Positions 17,150-27,146 of a DNA stretch of 64,000 nucleotides are shown here, in pieces. Each line of letters opens with the position of its first letter. Position 1 is the first letter of the stretch. A program made the translations under genes and the position numbers. A model generated the notes under the pieces. It had not been told where the DNA came from and made no database searches. It was given only the letters and a program-made list of their open reading frames with translations. Source of the stretch: Paenibacillus mangrovi (GTDB taxonomy: Bacteria > Bacillota > Bacilli > Paenibacillales > Paenibacillaceae); NCBI RefSeq assembly GCF_022898935.1, contig NZ_JALIRP010000005.1:422505-486504 (forward strand), written 5' to 3'.

Positions 17150-20100
17150 CTAGATGCCTTCCATCTTGATCTGAACTTCCTCAGGACGATACACGGCTGT
17201 TACCCGGCCTTCGCGGTCTGCAGCGAATAATATGCTGCGGTCGCTTTCAAGGTTGAAACTGTAGGATACTCCGGTTTGCGGGTCTTTGACCTGTACCGGG
17301 GCATCCCAGCCGAACTCGGACACAAATACATACAGGCTGCCGTCTTTAAAGCTTAATTTCCTCCCGTATACGCCCGGAAGGTCTCCGCCAGCAAGCCACT
17401 GCATATCCTGCTCCACGCCTGCCGCAGCTGCCGCATAGCGGTACAGCTCGATAATCGCCTCGTCACGGCCATTTAGCTCCAGCGGGAGGCTGCTCCAAAT
17501 CAGGCGGCCTTTGCCAAGCGGTACATCCACGATTTCATCCATGGAGCCGCTTGTTCCTTCCACCGAGGCTGGGCTCTCCTTAACCACTTCCGCGATCCGC
17601 CGGTGGCCGAAGGAGACTGGCAGCAGGCGCCCGTTCAAGCCGAGCATTTCCTCTCTGCGGACATTGCTCAACTTGCGCTTGCCCAGAACTGCATCCATCC
17701 GGTCACTCGGCCGCCAGTAGGCGTCGATACCAAGCGGTCCGGTCACCAGCAGTGTCGCGCCGGATTCCTTAACCAGCTCCAGCAGCTCAGCCAGCGCATT
17801 GCTGTCCATATTGTGCGGGCTTGGCACCATAATCAGCTTAGGCATTTGCTGCCGCAGCGCGTCCAGATGATACTCAGATGCGGCTCTGAACGGCAGCTTC
17901 AGATCATAAGTCATTAGACGGGTCAATCGCGTCGTAGACTGGAAGGCCAAGGCGCGGTTGGAAAAGTCGTTCGAATACGGGAAGATAGCAACGACATCCT
18001 CCAGCTCCCGGTCCGTAAACAAATCTCGGGTCTCTCCGATGAAACGGCCGAAGTCATAGGAGATGTCAGCTTCCGGCTTTTCCGTACCGTCTGCCCGCAA
18101 GGCGCCGATATGCGATTCATTGGCGTTGTCCATATAGAAATTCGTGTTCCAGATCCAGTGGATCGCTCCGGCCCCTCCCGTGGAGAAGGCATACGCGTAT
18201 TTGCGCTCCAAAATGTTCCGCAGCTCCGCTTCAGACCGCTTGGCACGTCCGTCCGGTGTTTCCACGTACATGATACCCGTTTCCTGGATCAGGTTTGGCT
18301 TTTCCGGAGTTTTGGCGAAAATGCCGTCCCAAACCAGGTAGTCGTTCAGCCACCAGGAATGCACCGTCGTATAGTCCACAGCCTTTTCATAGAAAAACGG
18401 AGAAGGACGCTGGGCTCCAAGCGCCTCGTCCTGACCGACCGTTACCAAATGATCCGGACACAATTCCTTGATGGTGCCTACAAGCTGCTCTGCCCAAACG
18501 TTATGCATATCCATGGAGAACAGGCAGTAATCCAGCCATCTTGTACCCTTTTTAGCCTTATGCATATCCTGCACGTCAAAGTTGATCTCTTCCGCTTCCG
18601 GAATCACTACCGATGCGAAATCCGGCAGCCGATCAGGCGACATATTCCAGGCCTCCTGGAGACTCCGGATGTTGCCGTGCCTGCGCTCAAGCCACTTTAC
18701 GAATGCCTGATACTCAAACGGATCCCTCGCAGAACGCGGGCCATCTGAGAAAATACGCGGCGGATCAAACATCGACGGTTCATTGATCAAATCCCAGTCC
18801 ACATGCGTTGTTGCCGTATGGCGGCTGACAATGCTGCGGATGAATCTCTTTTGAGCCTCTACGCTCTGCGGATCGAGGTAAGGGTTCAGCCCTTCCCACG
18901 TTTCTGGCGTAAAGGAGAAGAACGTAAAGGTAACTTGCAGACCATGGCGCTTAGCCGTCAGGAAAAAGGCGTCGATCGCCCGCAGCACTTCCTCTGATAC
19001 ATGCCCGTCGACCTGCATAATATTCCGGTACGCTGTCCAGATGCCGGTACGGATCCAGTTGATGCCGGCTTTGGCCATTTGGGCCATGTCCCGCTCCCAG
19101 ACATCCACATTCGGCAGGAACAGGAATTTCCGCGCCACATCCGAAGTCATGTAAGTCATCCCCACGACAGGCAGAGGCCGTCCATCCTTCATAAAATAGT
19201 CGCGGCTGCGGCTAATCGGAGAGCCTTCGGCCAGGAACCGGTCGTCACGGCCCCAGAAGCCCTGGCGCAAAATCCGCACTTCTCCGTCCGGACCTTCCGC
19301 GCGGCAGACAATCCGGTACAAACCGCTTTGCACAGCAAACGGAACCGGAATACGGACAAAATTCTGCTCTTTGGTAACCTGGGCCTGGAACCGGTGTTTC
19401 CAAGTCTCCCCGCTTCCGCCATCATGACAGACTTCAAGCTCAAAGCTCCACTTCTCGGGAGCAAAGGCTCGCGATTCCCCGCGCTGCAAAATTTGCGTTT
19501 GCAGGGTAATTACAGCATGTTCACCGGACTCATAAGAAGCATAATTCGACTTCAGCGACAGCTCGGTAACCCCTCTGGAACAAAAACGTGCCCAGTTGCT
19601 CAAATGCTGCACGCCACCGCCGCTCCAAAACGCCGTCGTCAACGGCAGGAATATAAACATCCAGCGTGAACCGGCAAAGGTTACACGGGAGTTTTCCCAC
19701 AGAACAACTGGTGCGGCAATATCCCGCCCTTCGGCGCTAACGCCTTTCATCAGCGGATAAATTTGCGTGCTCATTGGACCGGCAGAACCCATTTGATGCG
19801 GCAAATCGCTGCTCTTGGTCGTGTGTGGAATTAGATTCCAGACATCTGCCAGCTCAAACAGCCCTTCTTGACCGCTAAGTACCGGAATGCTGTCCGAAGC
19901 AGCAAGTGAGGCGACCTTTGATATATCCACCCGCAGAGCCTCATGAATATACAGCTCCTGATGGTAAGCCGTTTGCTCTACTTCAGGGCTCCAGACGCCG
20001 TTCTCCAGGGAAACCGGATATTTAAACGGCGCGCCCCCCGCACTGATCAGACTGCCTCCTCTATGCAAAAAGGCGGAAATCTCAGTCCAAGCTGACTTTG

Positions 20101-20278
20101 GAAAATACGGAGCATGCAAATTGACAAAACAGCCGTTATCAAGCCCGCGAATTGCTTCCGCCAGCTCTCCGGCACATACGACCGTTATCTCGGCATTTCC
20201 CTTGAAGTCCCCGGCCTGCGGGAGTGAACCCGCCGCGGGGAAATCAGGATCGCATAAAATAATGATGTTTTGGCTCAT
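17150..20278 (-). CDS. Large clan GH-A glycoside hydrolase, family unresolved (GH42/GH5-like)
   Basis: A 1042-residue cytoplasmic enzyme without a signal peptide. Order: an N-terminal alpha/beta domain (about 1-235) like the amidotransferase-fold domains of GH42 proteins, a beta-sandwich (about 236-345), a TIM barrel (about 360-760), a second amidotransferase-like region (about 800-900) and a beta C-terminus. In the barrel, DLINEP puts an acid/base candidate at Glu500 and NLIQETG a nucleophile candidate at Glu666, the two retaining glutamates expected of clan GH-A. Its start overlaps the GH125 stop (ATGA), so the two are co-translated. Given partners that remove alpha-mannose, a beta-mannosidase or beta-galactosidase role is plausible but unproven. 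Confidence 0.75.
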   Translation of the reverse strand: MSQNIIILCDPDFPAAGSLPQAGDFKGNAEITVVCAGELAEAIRGLDNGCFVNLHAPYFPKSAWTEISAFLHRGGSLISAGGAPFKYPVSLENGVWSPEVEQTAYHQELYIHEALRVDISKVASLAASDSIPVLSGQEGLFELADVWNLIPHTTKSSDLPHQMGSAGPMSTQIYPLMKGVSAEGRDIAAPVVLWENSRVTFAGSRWMFIFLPLTTAFWSGGGVQHLSNWARFCSRGVTELSLKSNYASYESGEHAVITLQTQILQRGESRAFAPEKWSFELEVCHDGGSGETWKHRFQAQVTKEQNFVRIPVPFAVQSGLYRIVCRAEGPDGEVRILRQGFWGRDDRFLAEGSPISRSRDYFMKDGRPLPVVGMTYMTSDVARKFLFLPNVDVWERDMAQMAKAGINWIRTGIWTAYRNIMQVDGHVSEEVLRAIDAFFLTAKRHGLQVTFTFFSFTPETWEGLNPYLDPQSVEAQKRFIRSIVSRHTATTHVDWDLINEPSMFDPPRIFSDGPRSARDPFEYQAFVKWLERRHGNIRSLQEAWNMSPDRLPDFASVVIPEAEEINFDVQDMHKAKKGTRWLDYCLFSMDMHNVWAEQLVGTIKELCPDHLVTVGQDEALGAQRPSPFFYEKAVDYTTVHSWWLNDYLVWDGIFAKTPEKPNLIQETGIMYVETPDGRAKRSEAELRNILERKYAYAFSTGGAGAIHWIWNTNFYMDNANESHIGALRADGTEKPEADISYDFGRFIGETRDLFTDRELEDVVAIFPYSNDFSNRALAFQSTTRLTRLMTYDLKLPFRAASEYHLDALRQQMPKLIMVPSPHNMDSNALAELLELVKESGATLLVTGPLGIDAYWRPSDRMDAVLGKRKLSNVRREEMLGLNGRLLPVSFGHRRIAEVVKESPASVEGTSGSMDEIVDVPLGKGRLIWSSLPLELNGRDEAIIELYRYAAAAAGVEQDMQWLAGGDLPGVYGRKLSFKDGSLYVFVSEFGWDAPVQVKDPQTGVSYSFNLESDRSILFAADREGRVTAVYRPEEVQIKMEGI

Positions 20279-21594
20279 AGCAGGCCTTCCTTCATCGCTT
20301 TATAAACCAGCTGGGAGAATAGACTGTTAGACCAGGCGAACCATTTACGTGTAAAAATCGTCGGGTCGTCGGCATGGAAGCCTTCATGCATAAAGCCCGT
20401 GTCCGCGTCAGTTGCTTCCAGCATCGCGATCATTTCCAGTTTTTCTTCAGCCGTTTGGGCTGTCAGGCCCTGCATGGAGAGTGCCATATGCCAGACATAA
20501 TCCTCAGGCGTATGCGGGCTGCCGATGCCTTTGGCCGCCTTGCCTTCAAAGTAGAACGGATTTTCCTTGCTCAGCGCAAACCGTCTTGTATTTTGGTAGA
20601 TCGGATCGTCGGCTGTGGTATAACCCAGGTAAGGAATAGACATCAGGCCTGGTGTGCCGGCGTCATCCATCAGGCAGTAGTTGCCAAACCCATCCGTTTC
20701 ATATGCGTAAATCGGTCCAAACTCCGGATGGCGGTAAATACCGTACAGCTGAATGCCATGGTTGACTTCAATCTCAAGCTCCTTGAGCTCCTCCAGCAGA
20801 TCCATATCGCGGAATACCCACTCCGCAAACTCTTGCATTTGACGCAGCGCCACGACCGCAAACATATTGCCTGGAATGTTATAGTGGAAATCGCAGGCGT
20901 CATCGCTGGCACGGAAGCCTGACCAGATCATACCTGTATAGTTCACCGGCATTCCAAGTCCATTATTGCGCAGGGAATCGGTCAAAATGCCGTTGTTCCG
21001 TGTAAAACGGTACGGAGACTTTTCAAAATGGTACTGCTCGGTTTTAAACACATCGATAATTTTACGCAAAGCCGCTTTGAAATTCTCGTCGAAAATATCG
21101 GTAAGCTCCGTCTCTTTCCAGTACAAGTAAGCAAGACGGATAACAAAACAAAGGGAGTCAATCTCAAATTTTCGTTCCCACACCCAAGGGGACATTTCGG
21201 TCTTGTCCGTGGTGTTCCAATGCCAGTCGTTGGCCGATTCATTAAAAGCGTTGGCATATGGATCGATGTGCACATAATGGATATGGCGTTTAATCAAGCC
21301 GCCGATAATGCGCTGCAAATCGGCATCTTCTTTGGCAAACGGCACATAGTGAATGACCTGCTCCACGGAGTCCCGCAGCCAGGAGGCTGGGATGTCACCG
21401 GTTATGACAAAGGTCGTGCCGTCTTCCATCAGCTTCGTTGTCGTTTCTAGAGTATTTGGAAAACAGTTCTTGAACAGCTGCAAAAGCTTTGGTCGGTGAG
21501 CCAGCTTCTGCTCCGCTTCTTTCATTACATCCTGGATTGCCTGCGGCAGTTCCAGCTTCGGCATCGGTATTTTAGGGAGTCTGAATTGTTCCAT
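20275..21594 (-). CDS. Exo-alpha-1,6-mannosidase, GH125
   Basis: Family GH125 (formerly DUF1237), inverting exo-mannosidases known to remove alpha-1,6-linked mannose from N-glycans and yeast mannan. The 439-residue protein shows the conserved DIPASWLRDSV block (about 67-77), DPYANAFN, and GFRASDDACDFHYNIPGNMF (about 226-245) with a general-acid Asp candidate at 231/232. DTGFMHEGFH has a general-base candidate at Glu404. It has no signal peptide. It lies 106 bp after the second GH38 gene and overlaps the GH-A gene by 4 bp. Family assignment is firm. Linkage specificity is from family knowledge. Confidence 0.93.
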   Translation of the reverse strand: MEQFRLPKIPMPKLELPQAIQDVMKEAEQKLAHRPKLLQLFKNCFPNTLETTTKLMEDGTTFVITGDIPASWLRDSVEQVIHYVPFAKEDADLQRIIGGLIKRHIHYVHIDPYANAFNESANDWHWNTTDKTEMSPWVWERKFEIDSLCFVIRLAYLYWKETELTDIFDENFKAALRKIIDVFKTEQYHFEKSPYRFTRNNGILTDSLRNNGLGMPVNYTGMIWSGFRASDDACDFHYNIPGNMFAVVALRQMQEFAEWVFRDMDLLEELKELEIEVNHGIQLYGIYRHPEFGPIYAYETDGFGNYCLMDDAGTPGLMSIPYLGYTTADDPIYQNTRRFALSKENPFYFEGKAAKGIGSPHTPEDYVWHMALSMQGLTAQTAEEKLEMIAMLEATDADTGFMHEGFHADDPTIFTRKWFAWSNSLFSQLVYKAMKEGLL

Positions 21595-21700
21595 TTAAAA
21601 ACGCTCCTTTACTTGGCAGAAATAATTACGATTATCGTTAATGGATCAGGACAACAAACAGAAAATAGCAAAGCCTTCTAATTCAAAATGCGTCTACCTT

Positions 21701-24700
21701 CTACTTGAGCAGGATCGTTTTAATCTCATATGGTGAAAAAGACAACGTCAGTCGTCCTTCTTCCGCTTCAAGCTTCTGAACCGGTTCTTCCAGCGCATTC
21801 GACAGATATGCATCCTCAAAGGCATAAGGCCATTGCAGCCCCACCTGTTCACGGCCGCCGGAAGATTCATAGAACCGCAGAATGGTGCCTGTTCCTTCTT
21901 CCGCCGGTTTCACCGTATCCAGCACGACATGGCTGCTTTCCATGGCAATCAGCGAACCTGCCGCTGGGCGTGTTCCCGCTGTATCGGCTTTTAACTGCCG
22001 CAAAGGCACATCATCGTTCAGCTCGGCCGCGTGGCGGACGGTTTGCGCACTTCTCCAGTCCTCTTGATGCGGGAACAGAGAATACGTGAAATCATGTTCG
22101 CCAAGATCGGCGTTCACATCAGGCCACTTCGGTGCACGAAGCAGCGACAAACGGATCGTGCTGCCCTGAACGTCATAACCGTATTTGCAGTCGTTCAGCA
22201 GGCTGACGCCATACCCATGCTCGGACACATCGACAAAACGATGCCCGCACACTTCATACTGTGCCTGCTCCCAGCTGGTATTGCGGTGTGTGGCGCGCTC
22301 CAGGGAGCCAAACGGAATTTCATAGGTCGCTTTTTCAGTCACCACATCTACCGGGAAGCCCACTTTCAGCAGCTTGTGCGCTTCATTCCAGCTGACATGG
22401 GTTTTGAAGTCGATCCGCGGGTTGTGGTGATAGAAAATCACGTCCTGTTTCATTTCCGATTGGCCGATCCGCCAGCGGAAGCGAAGCACATCCTTCGTGC
22501 GGCCGGATAATACTAGCTGTTTCTCCAGCAGTTCGGCTTCCCCTGCAGGCTGCTGCTCATACCGGGTATCGATATCCCAAGCATCCCAAAGCGTCGGACG
22601 GTCATGGAAGAAGTGGAACCGGTTTGCTCGTTCGCCCTGCTTCACAATCTCACGCCCGGCCTTTTTGTCAAACAGACTGGTGATCTCGCCGCGTTCGTTA
22701 AACCGGACAAGGTAGTATTCCGTTTCCCAAGTATCGTCAAATGCGGTTTGAGCAGCCGACTCATGAACAGCTTCCGTTGCCGTGGTATCAGCAGCCGTTT
22801 TCAGCCAGATCGTTTTGTAGCCAAACGCCGGAACTTCCGGAACATATACGGAAATGCCGCTCTCTTCCTGGTCGATTTCAAGTTGCATGCCATGTTCATC
22901 ATCCACGGCTATCTCGCTCTGCCGCGTTTCGATATGGATCACGACGTCGCGGCTCCAGCCAAGGCTGTTGAATACAGCATATGGGATGCCCCCATCCTGT
23001 TTGGAGGTATCAATCATGGCCGCGATCGCCTGAAGCCCCTCCTGCAGACCAGCTTCACCTTTATCAAAAATCTGATTGTATTCCTTATCCGAGGTTTCAT
23101 ACGTTTCTGTAATCGCAGACCCCGGAATAATGTCATGGAACTGATTCAATAGAATCAGCTTCCAGCCCTCATGGAGCTGCTGCAGCGCAGCCTCCCGCTT
23201 GGAAGCTTCCATATTCTGCTGAGCTAGCGAGTTCCACAGCTCCGCTTCCCGGTACAGAATCTCCGCTTTACGGTTGCTCCGCTTGTTGCGGGCATGGGTC
23301 GTATAGGTTCCGCGGTGCAGCTCCAGGTATAAGTCACCCCGCCACGTAGGCAGCTGCGGATCCGCTTTGGTGATGCCTTCAAAAAATTGTGCAGCTGTAC
23401 TGTAGCGGCTTGCAGGCTGGCCTACCATGAGCTCGGAGCGGTCGATGTATTCCAGCATTTCACGGGTCACGCCGCCCCCGCCATCACCATGCCCGTAGAG
23501 CAGCATCTGCTCATTATGTCTGGATTTTTCCCGGTAAGAGAGCCAGTGGTCATGAATATCCTTAGGCAGCGTATTTTCATTAACTCCATGATTAAGATAA
23601 GACAATATAGGCGTTCCATCGATACCTACCCAATGGAACAAATCATACGGGAACAGGTTGGTATCGTTCCAGCCGAGCTTGGTGGTCATGAAATAGTCCA
23701 CCTTGCCGTGCTTCAAAATTTGCGGCAGCGACGCGCAGTACCCAAATGTATCCGGCAGCCATTCGATATTGGATGTTTTGCTGAACTCCTCCTGGTAGAA
23801 CCGCTGTCCGTACAGCATTTGCCGGATTAGGGATTCCCCGCTTGGAAGGTTCAGGTCAGGCTCGACCCACATACCGCCGACGAGTTCCCAACGTCCTTCT
23901 GCAATCCGGGCCTTTACCCGTTCAAACAGCTCAGGGTCATTGTCCTTCAGGAAAGCGAACAGCAGCGGCTGACTTTGCGCGTACCGGTACTCCGGATATT
24001 CCTCCATCAGCCTGTCGACTGTCGAGAAGGTCCGGCTCGCCTTCCGCACTGTTTCACGGACAGGCCACAGCCAGGCAATGTCGATATGCGATTGGCCGAC
24101 CATATGCTCAAGTCCTTCGGCGTTCCCCCCGACCTCCTGAACCTCCTGTTTCAGCAATGCTTCTATTTCCGAAACCGCGCTGCCTTCGCGAACAGAGGCG
24201 TCATCGAGATTCACAAACCGGTCCATTGCCCGGTACAGCACTTCCATCAGCCGTACCCGCCTAAAATCTTCCTGCGGCAGCAAAACAGCTGAATCCCGTA
24301 CGATTGTCACGGTGTACATCAAACTTTGTACAGCATGATTCGGCCGCACAAGCTGGCTTGTGATCGAGGTAATCGGCGGATTAATTACCGCCTGCTGGTT
24401 CAGCGGATCTACAGGCTCCGGCACCGGATCAAACAGCTCGATCTCAAGCTCTGGGGAATCTCCGATGACACGAGGATCAAGTGTTACATACGTGTGGTTG
24501 CGGTCCAGCCCCTGATATGAAGCACCATTGACGCGCAGCAAACCCTCCCCGCCCGACTTGAACACAAAGCCAAATGGCTCTCTTGTCCATTCGGCCGGGA
24601 TTTGCAGCTTGGTTCTGAAAAAATATGTGGTTCCTTGCTTGCTCGGGAAAAAATCAAGCCCCTGCCCTTCCGGATAAGGGGCTGAATTCTCGTATTCACC

Positions 24701-24805
24701 AGGCAGCTTGTAATATGAGCGCGTGATATCCCAGGAGCGGAGCTCGATCAGCTCCAGCCACCGGTTTTCTGATAGTTCACGAATAAAACGCCTGATCCGT
24801 TCCAT
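21701..24805 (-). CDS. Alpha-mannosidase, GH38, AMS1-like (second)
   Basis: A large 1034-residue GH38 enzyme with the additional N-terminal beta domain typical of the yeast vacuolar AMS1/MAN2C1 subgroup. Zinc ligands sit in GQSHIDIAWLWP (His240, Asp242), the nucleophile is Asp352 in WLPDTFGY, and a later NQFHDIIPGS supplies further ligands. It shares little beyond motifs with the GH38 encoded at 13923, so the two likely differ in linkage preference. No signal peptide. The start ATG overlaps the GH3 stop by one base (TAATG), showing tight coupling to GH3 and the importer genes. Confidence 0.93.
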   Translation of the reverse strand: MERIRRFIRELSENRWLELIELRSWDITRSYYKLPGEYENSAPYPEGQGLDFFPSKQGTTYFFRTKLQIPAEWTREPFGFVFKSGGEGLLRVNGASYQGLDRNHTYVTLDPRVIGDSPELEIELFDPVPEPVDPLNQQAVINPPITSITSQLVRPNHAVQSLMYTVTIVRDSAVLLPQEDFRRVRLMEVLYRAMDRFVNLDDASVREGSAVSEIEALLKQEVQEVGGNAEGLEHMVGQSHIDIAWLWPVRETVRKASRTFSTVDRLMEEYPEYRYAQSQPLLFAFLKDNDPELFERVKARIAEGRWELVGGMWVEPDLNLPSGESLIRQMLYGQRFYQEEFSKTSNIEWLPDTFGYCASLPQILKHGKVDYFMTTKLGWNDTNLFPYDLFHWVGIDGTPILSYLNHGVNENTLPKDIHDHWLSYREKSRHNEQMLLYGHGDGGGGVTREMLEYIDRSELMVGQPASRYSTAAQFFEGITKADPQLPTWRGDLYLELHRGTYTTHARNKRSNRKAEILYREAELWNSLAQQNMEASKREAALQQLHEGWKLILLNQFHDIIPGSAITETYETSDKEYNQIFDKGEAGLQEGLQAIAAMIDTSKQDGGIPYAVFNSLGWSRDVVIHIETRQSEIAVDDEHGMQLEIDQEESGISVYVPEVPAFGYKTIWLKTAADTTATEAVHESAAQTAFDDTWETEYYLVRFNERGEITSLFDKKAGREIVKQGERANRFHFFHDRPTLWDAWDIDTRYEQQPAGEAELLEKQLVLSGRTKDVLRFRWRIGQSEMKQDVIFYHHNPRIDFKTHVSWNEAHKLLKVGFPVDVVTEKATYEIPFGSLERATHRNTSWEQAQYEVCGHRFVDVSEHGYGVSLLNDCKYGYDVQGSTIRLSLLRAPKWPDVNADLGEHDFTYSLFPHQEDWRSAQTVRHAAELNDDVPLRQLKADTAGTRPAAGSLIAMESSHVVLDTVKPAEEGTGTILRFYESSGGREQVGLQWPYAFEDAYLSNALEEPVQKLEAEEGRLTLSFSPYEIKTILLK

Positions 24806-27114
24806 TATTCACCCTCCCGCACAGTTAAGGCTGTACTAAGCGTATCGTTCACATTCCTTCCGAGATGGACGTGGAACAGCCCCGGCTCAACGACCGGCTT
24901 CATATCACGTCCAATGTACTGCAGCTGCTCTTTTCCTATTTCAAAACGGACCATTTTGGTTTCGCCTGGCGCAAGCTCTACTTTGGCGAAACCTTTCAGC
25001 TCCATCAGCGGCCGACTGGCTGAGCTGACGGCATCTGTAATGTACAGCTGCACGACTTCCGCCCCAGCCATACTGCCGGTGTTGGTCACATCAACCGATA
25101 CGACCGCCGATTCATTCGCTGAGATGGTGTCCGCGCTTATTGTTAAACGGTCATAGCTGTATGTGGTGTAGCTTAGTCCGTAACCAAACGGATAACGGGC
25201 CTTTGAATCTTCCTCCAGATACCGTTTGCCGCGTGAGCGTTTGCCGTTGTAATAAACCGGGAGCTGGCCGACATGCTTCGGAATCGAGACCGTGAGACGT
25301 CCGGACGGATTAACGTCCCCGAACAATATATCGGCAATCGCATGTCCACCCTCCTGGCCTGGATACCATGCCTCCACAATCGCGTCGGCATGTTCATCAA
25401 CCCACGGCTCGGCTATAGGACGTCCATTAATGTAAACGACAATCAAGCGCTTGCCGAGCTTATGAATTTCCTGAATCAGCTCGAGCTGTACTCCGGCAAG
25501 CTCCAGTGTCATACGATCAATTCCTTCGCCGCACTCCATATCGTTCCAGGAACTGTCCGAGACCTTGGATGCTCCGGTCTTAAGATCGATAGTACCTTCG
25601 CCGAAATCGCGGGCACTGGATCCTCCAACCACCATCACAACGGTGTCCGCCTGCGAGGCGCAGTCCAGCGCATATTCAAAGCCCTCCCTGGAATCGCCCT
25701 TAATCCGGCAGCCTGGGGCATACAACACTCGTTCAGAATCATTCGCTAGCTTGGCCCTGATTCCCTTCAAAACAGTCGCAACTTTCTCTGGCGGCTGCGG
25801 CGATGTGTAATCACCCAGCTGGTTATAGCCATGGTCGGCATTCGGACCGATGATCGCGATCTTGCCGCTGCTCTGTCCCATAGGCAATACGTTATTTTCA
25901 TTTTTCAGCAGAACGATGCCTTCTTCAGCAAGTTTGCGAGCCAATTGGGCATGCTCTTTGCTGCCAATCACTTGCTCCGCCCGGTATGGATCTACATATG
26001 GATTCTCGAACAGACCAAGCTTGAATTTCAGGGCCAGCACCCGGCTTACCGCCCGGTCCAGCACCCCAATGCCAAGACGGCCTTGGTTTACCGCTTCCAG
26101 CAGATAACGGCCAAACATTTCACCGGACATCTCCATGTCGATTCCCGCTTCGATGGCCTGAACGGCTGCGTCCATACCATCTTCGACAACGTCGTGTCCT
26201 GCAGCCAGCATATTTATAGCTCCACAGTCGGTAATGACCATACCGTCAAATCCCCACTGCTTGCGGAGAACATCCTCCAGCAATTCGGAGTTTACCGTGC
26301 AAGGCACCCCGTCAATCTCGTTGTACGCCGGCATAATCGAAGCCGCCCCGGCTTCAACCGCTTTCTTGAACGGATAAAGGTCGACTTCTAGAAGCTCCCG
26401 CCAGCCCATATGCACCGGTCCGGCGTTGCGTCCGCCCTCTGAGCTGCCGTATCCGACAAAATGCTTCAATGTTGCCGCTACGCTGCTGTCACTGTCCAAG
26501 CTGTCTCCCTGCAGTCCCTGTACCGATGCGGCCGCAAACTCGCCAATCAAGTACGGATCCTCTGCAAAGCATTCCTCCGTGCGCCCCCAACGCGGATCAC
26601 GTACAACATCAAGCACCGGCGAATAAGTCACCGCCCCTCCCTGGGCGCGGGTCTCCTCAGCCACCGCCTGACACATTTCGCGGTACAAATCTACGTTCCA
26701 TGTGCTGCCGAGCAGCAGCGGAACCGGAAATACGGTTCCGTCAATCGCCATATGACCGTGTGAGCATTCTTCTCCGATCAGAATCGGAATCCCAAGCCGT
26801 GAATGCTCCACCGCATAACGTTGGATTTGATTGACGGCTTCTGCCCCTTCTTTGGCAGATAATCCGTTTTCGAGCGTGACACCGGTCCACGGATCGGCGC
26901 GCAGCACCCCGTAAAGGGAGCCGACACCGCCTTTCTCCACCTGCTGTTTAAATGATTCTTTTAATGTAACGGAGCCATTTTTATATTCATAGGTTTGCCA
27001 GCCGAACGGCTGCACCAGTTGGCCCACCTTTTCTTCCAAAGTCATCAGACCTAGCAAATGCCGGGCCCTCTCCTCAGCTGGTTTCGTCTTATCTTTGTAA
27101 ATCAACATCTCCAC
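24805..27114 (-). CDS. Beta-glycosidase, GH3
   Basis: A 769-residue GH3 enzyme. An N-terminal TIM barrel carries KHFVGYG (His about 218) and the nucleophile Asp296 in VITDCGAI. It is followed by an alpha/beta sandwich domain and a C-terminal fibronectin-III-like domain (about 660-755). This three-domain form is usual for beta-glucosidases and beta-xylosidases. The short form typical of NagZ beta-hexosaminidases does not fit. No signal peptide. It lies 32 bp after the second permease gene and is thus the first catabolic gene of the import operon. The real substrate is not determined by sequence. Confidence 0.9.
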   Translation of the reverse strand: MEMLIYKDKTKPAEERARHLLGLMTLEEKVGQLVQPFGWQTYEYKNGSVTLKESFKQQVEKGGVGSLYGVLRADPWTGVTLENGLSAKEGAEAVNQIQRYAVEHSRLGIPILIGEECSHGHMAIDGTVFPVPLLLGSTWNVDLYREMCQAVAEETRAQGGAVTYSPVLDVVRDPRWGRTEECFAEDPYLIGEFAAASVQGLQGDSLDSDSSVAATLKHFVGYGSSEGGRNAGPVHMGWRELLEVDLYPFKKAVEAGAASIMPAYNEIDGVPCTVNSELLEDVLRKQWGFDGMVITDCGAINMLAAGHDVVEDGMDAAVQAIEAGIDMEMSGEMFGRYLLEAVNQGRLGIGVLDRAVSRVLALKFKLGLFENPYVDPYRAEQVIGSKEHAQLARKLAEEGIVLLKNENNVLPMGQSSGKIAIIGPNADHGYNQLGDYTSPQPPEKVATVLKGIRAKLANDSERVLYAPGCRIKGDSREGFEYALDCASQADTVVMVVGGSSARDFGEGTIDLKTGASKVSDSSWNDMECGEGIDRMTLELAGVQLELIQEIHKLGKRLIVVYINGRPIAEPWVDEHADAIVEAWYPGQEGGHAIADILFGDVNPSGRLTVSIPKHVGQLPVYYNGKRSRGKRYLEEDSKARYPFGYGLSYTTYSYDRLTISADTISANESAVVSVDVTNTGSMAGAEVVQLYITDAVSSASRPLMELKGFAKVELAPGETKMVRFEIGKEQLQYIGRDMKPVVEPGLFHVHLGRNVNDTLSTALTVREGE

Positions 27115-27146
27115 TTCTCTCCTATCTGTTTAAAGTGATGGTGTTA

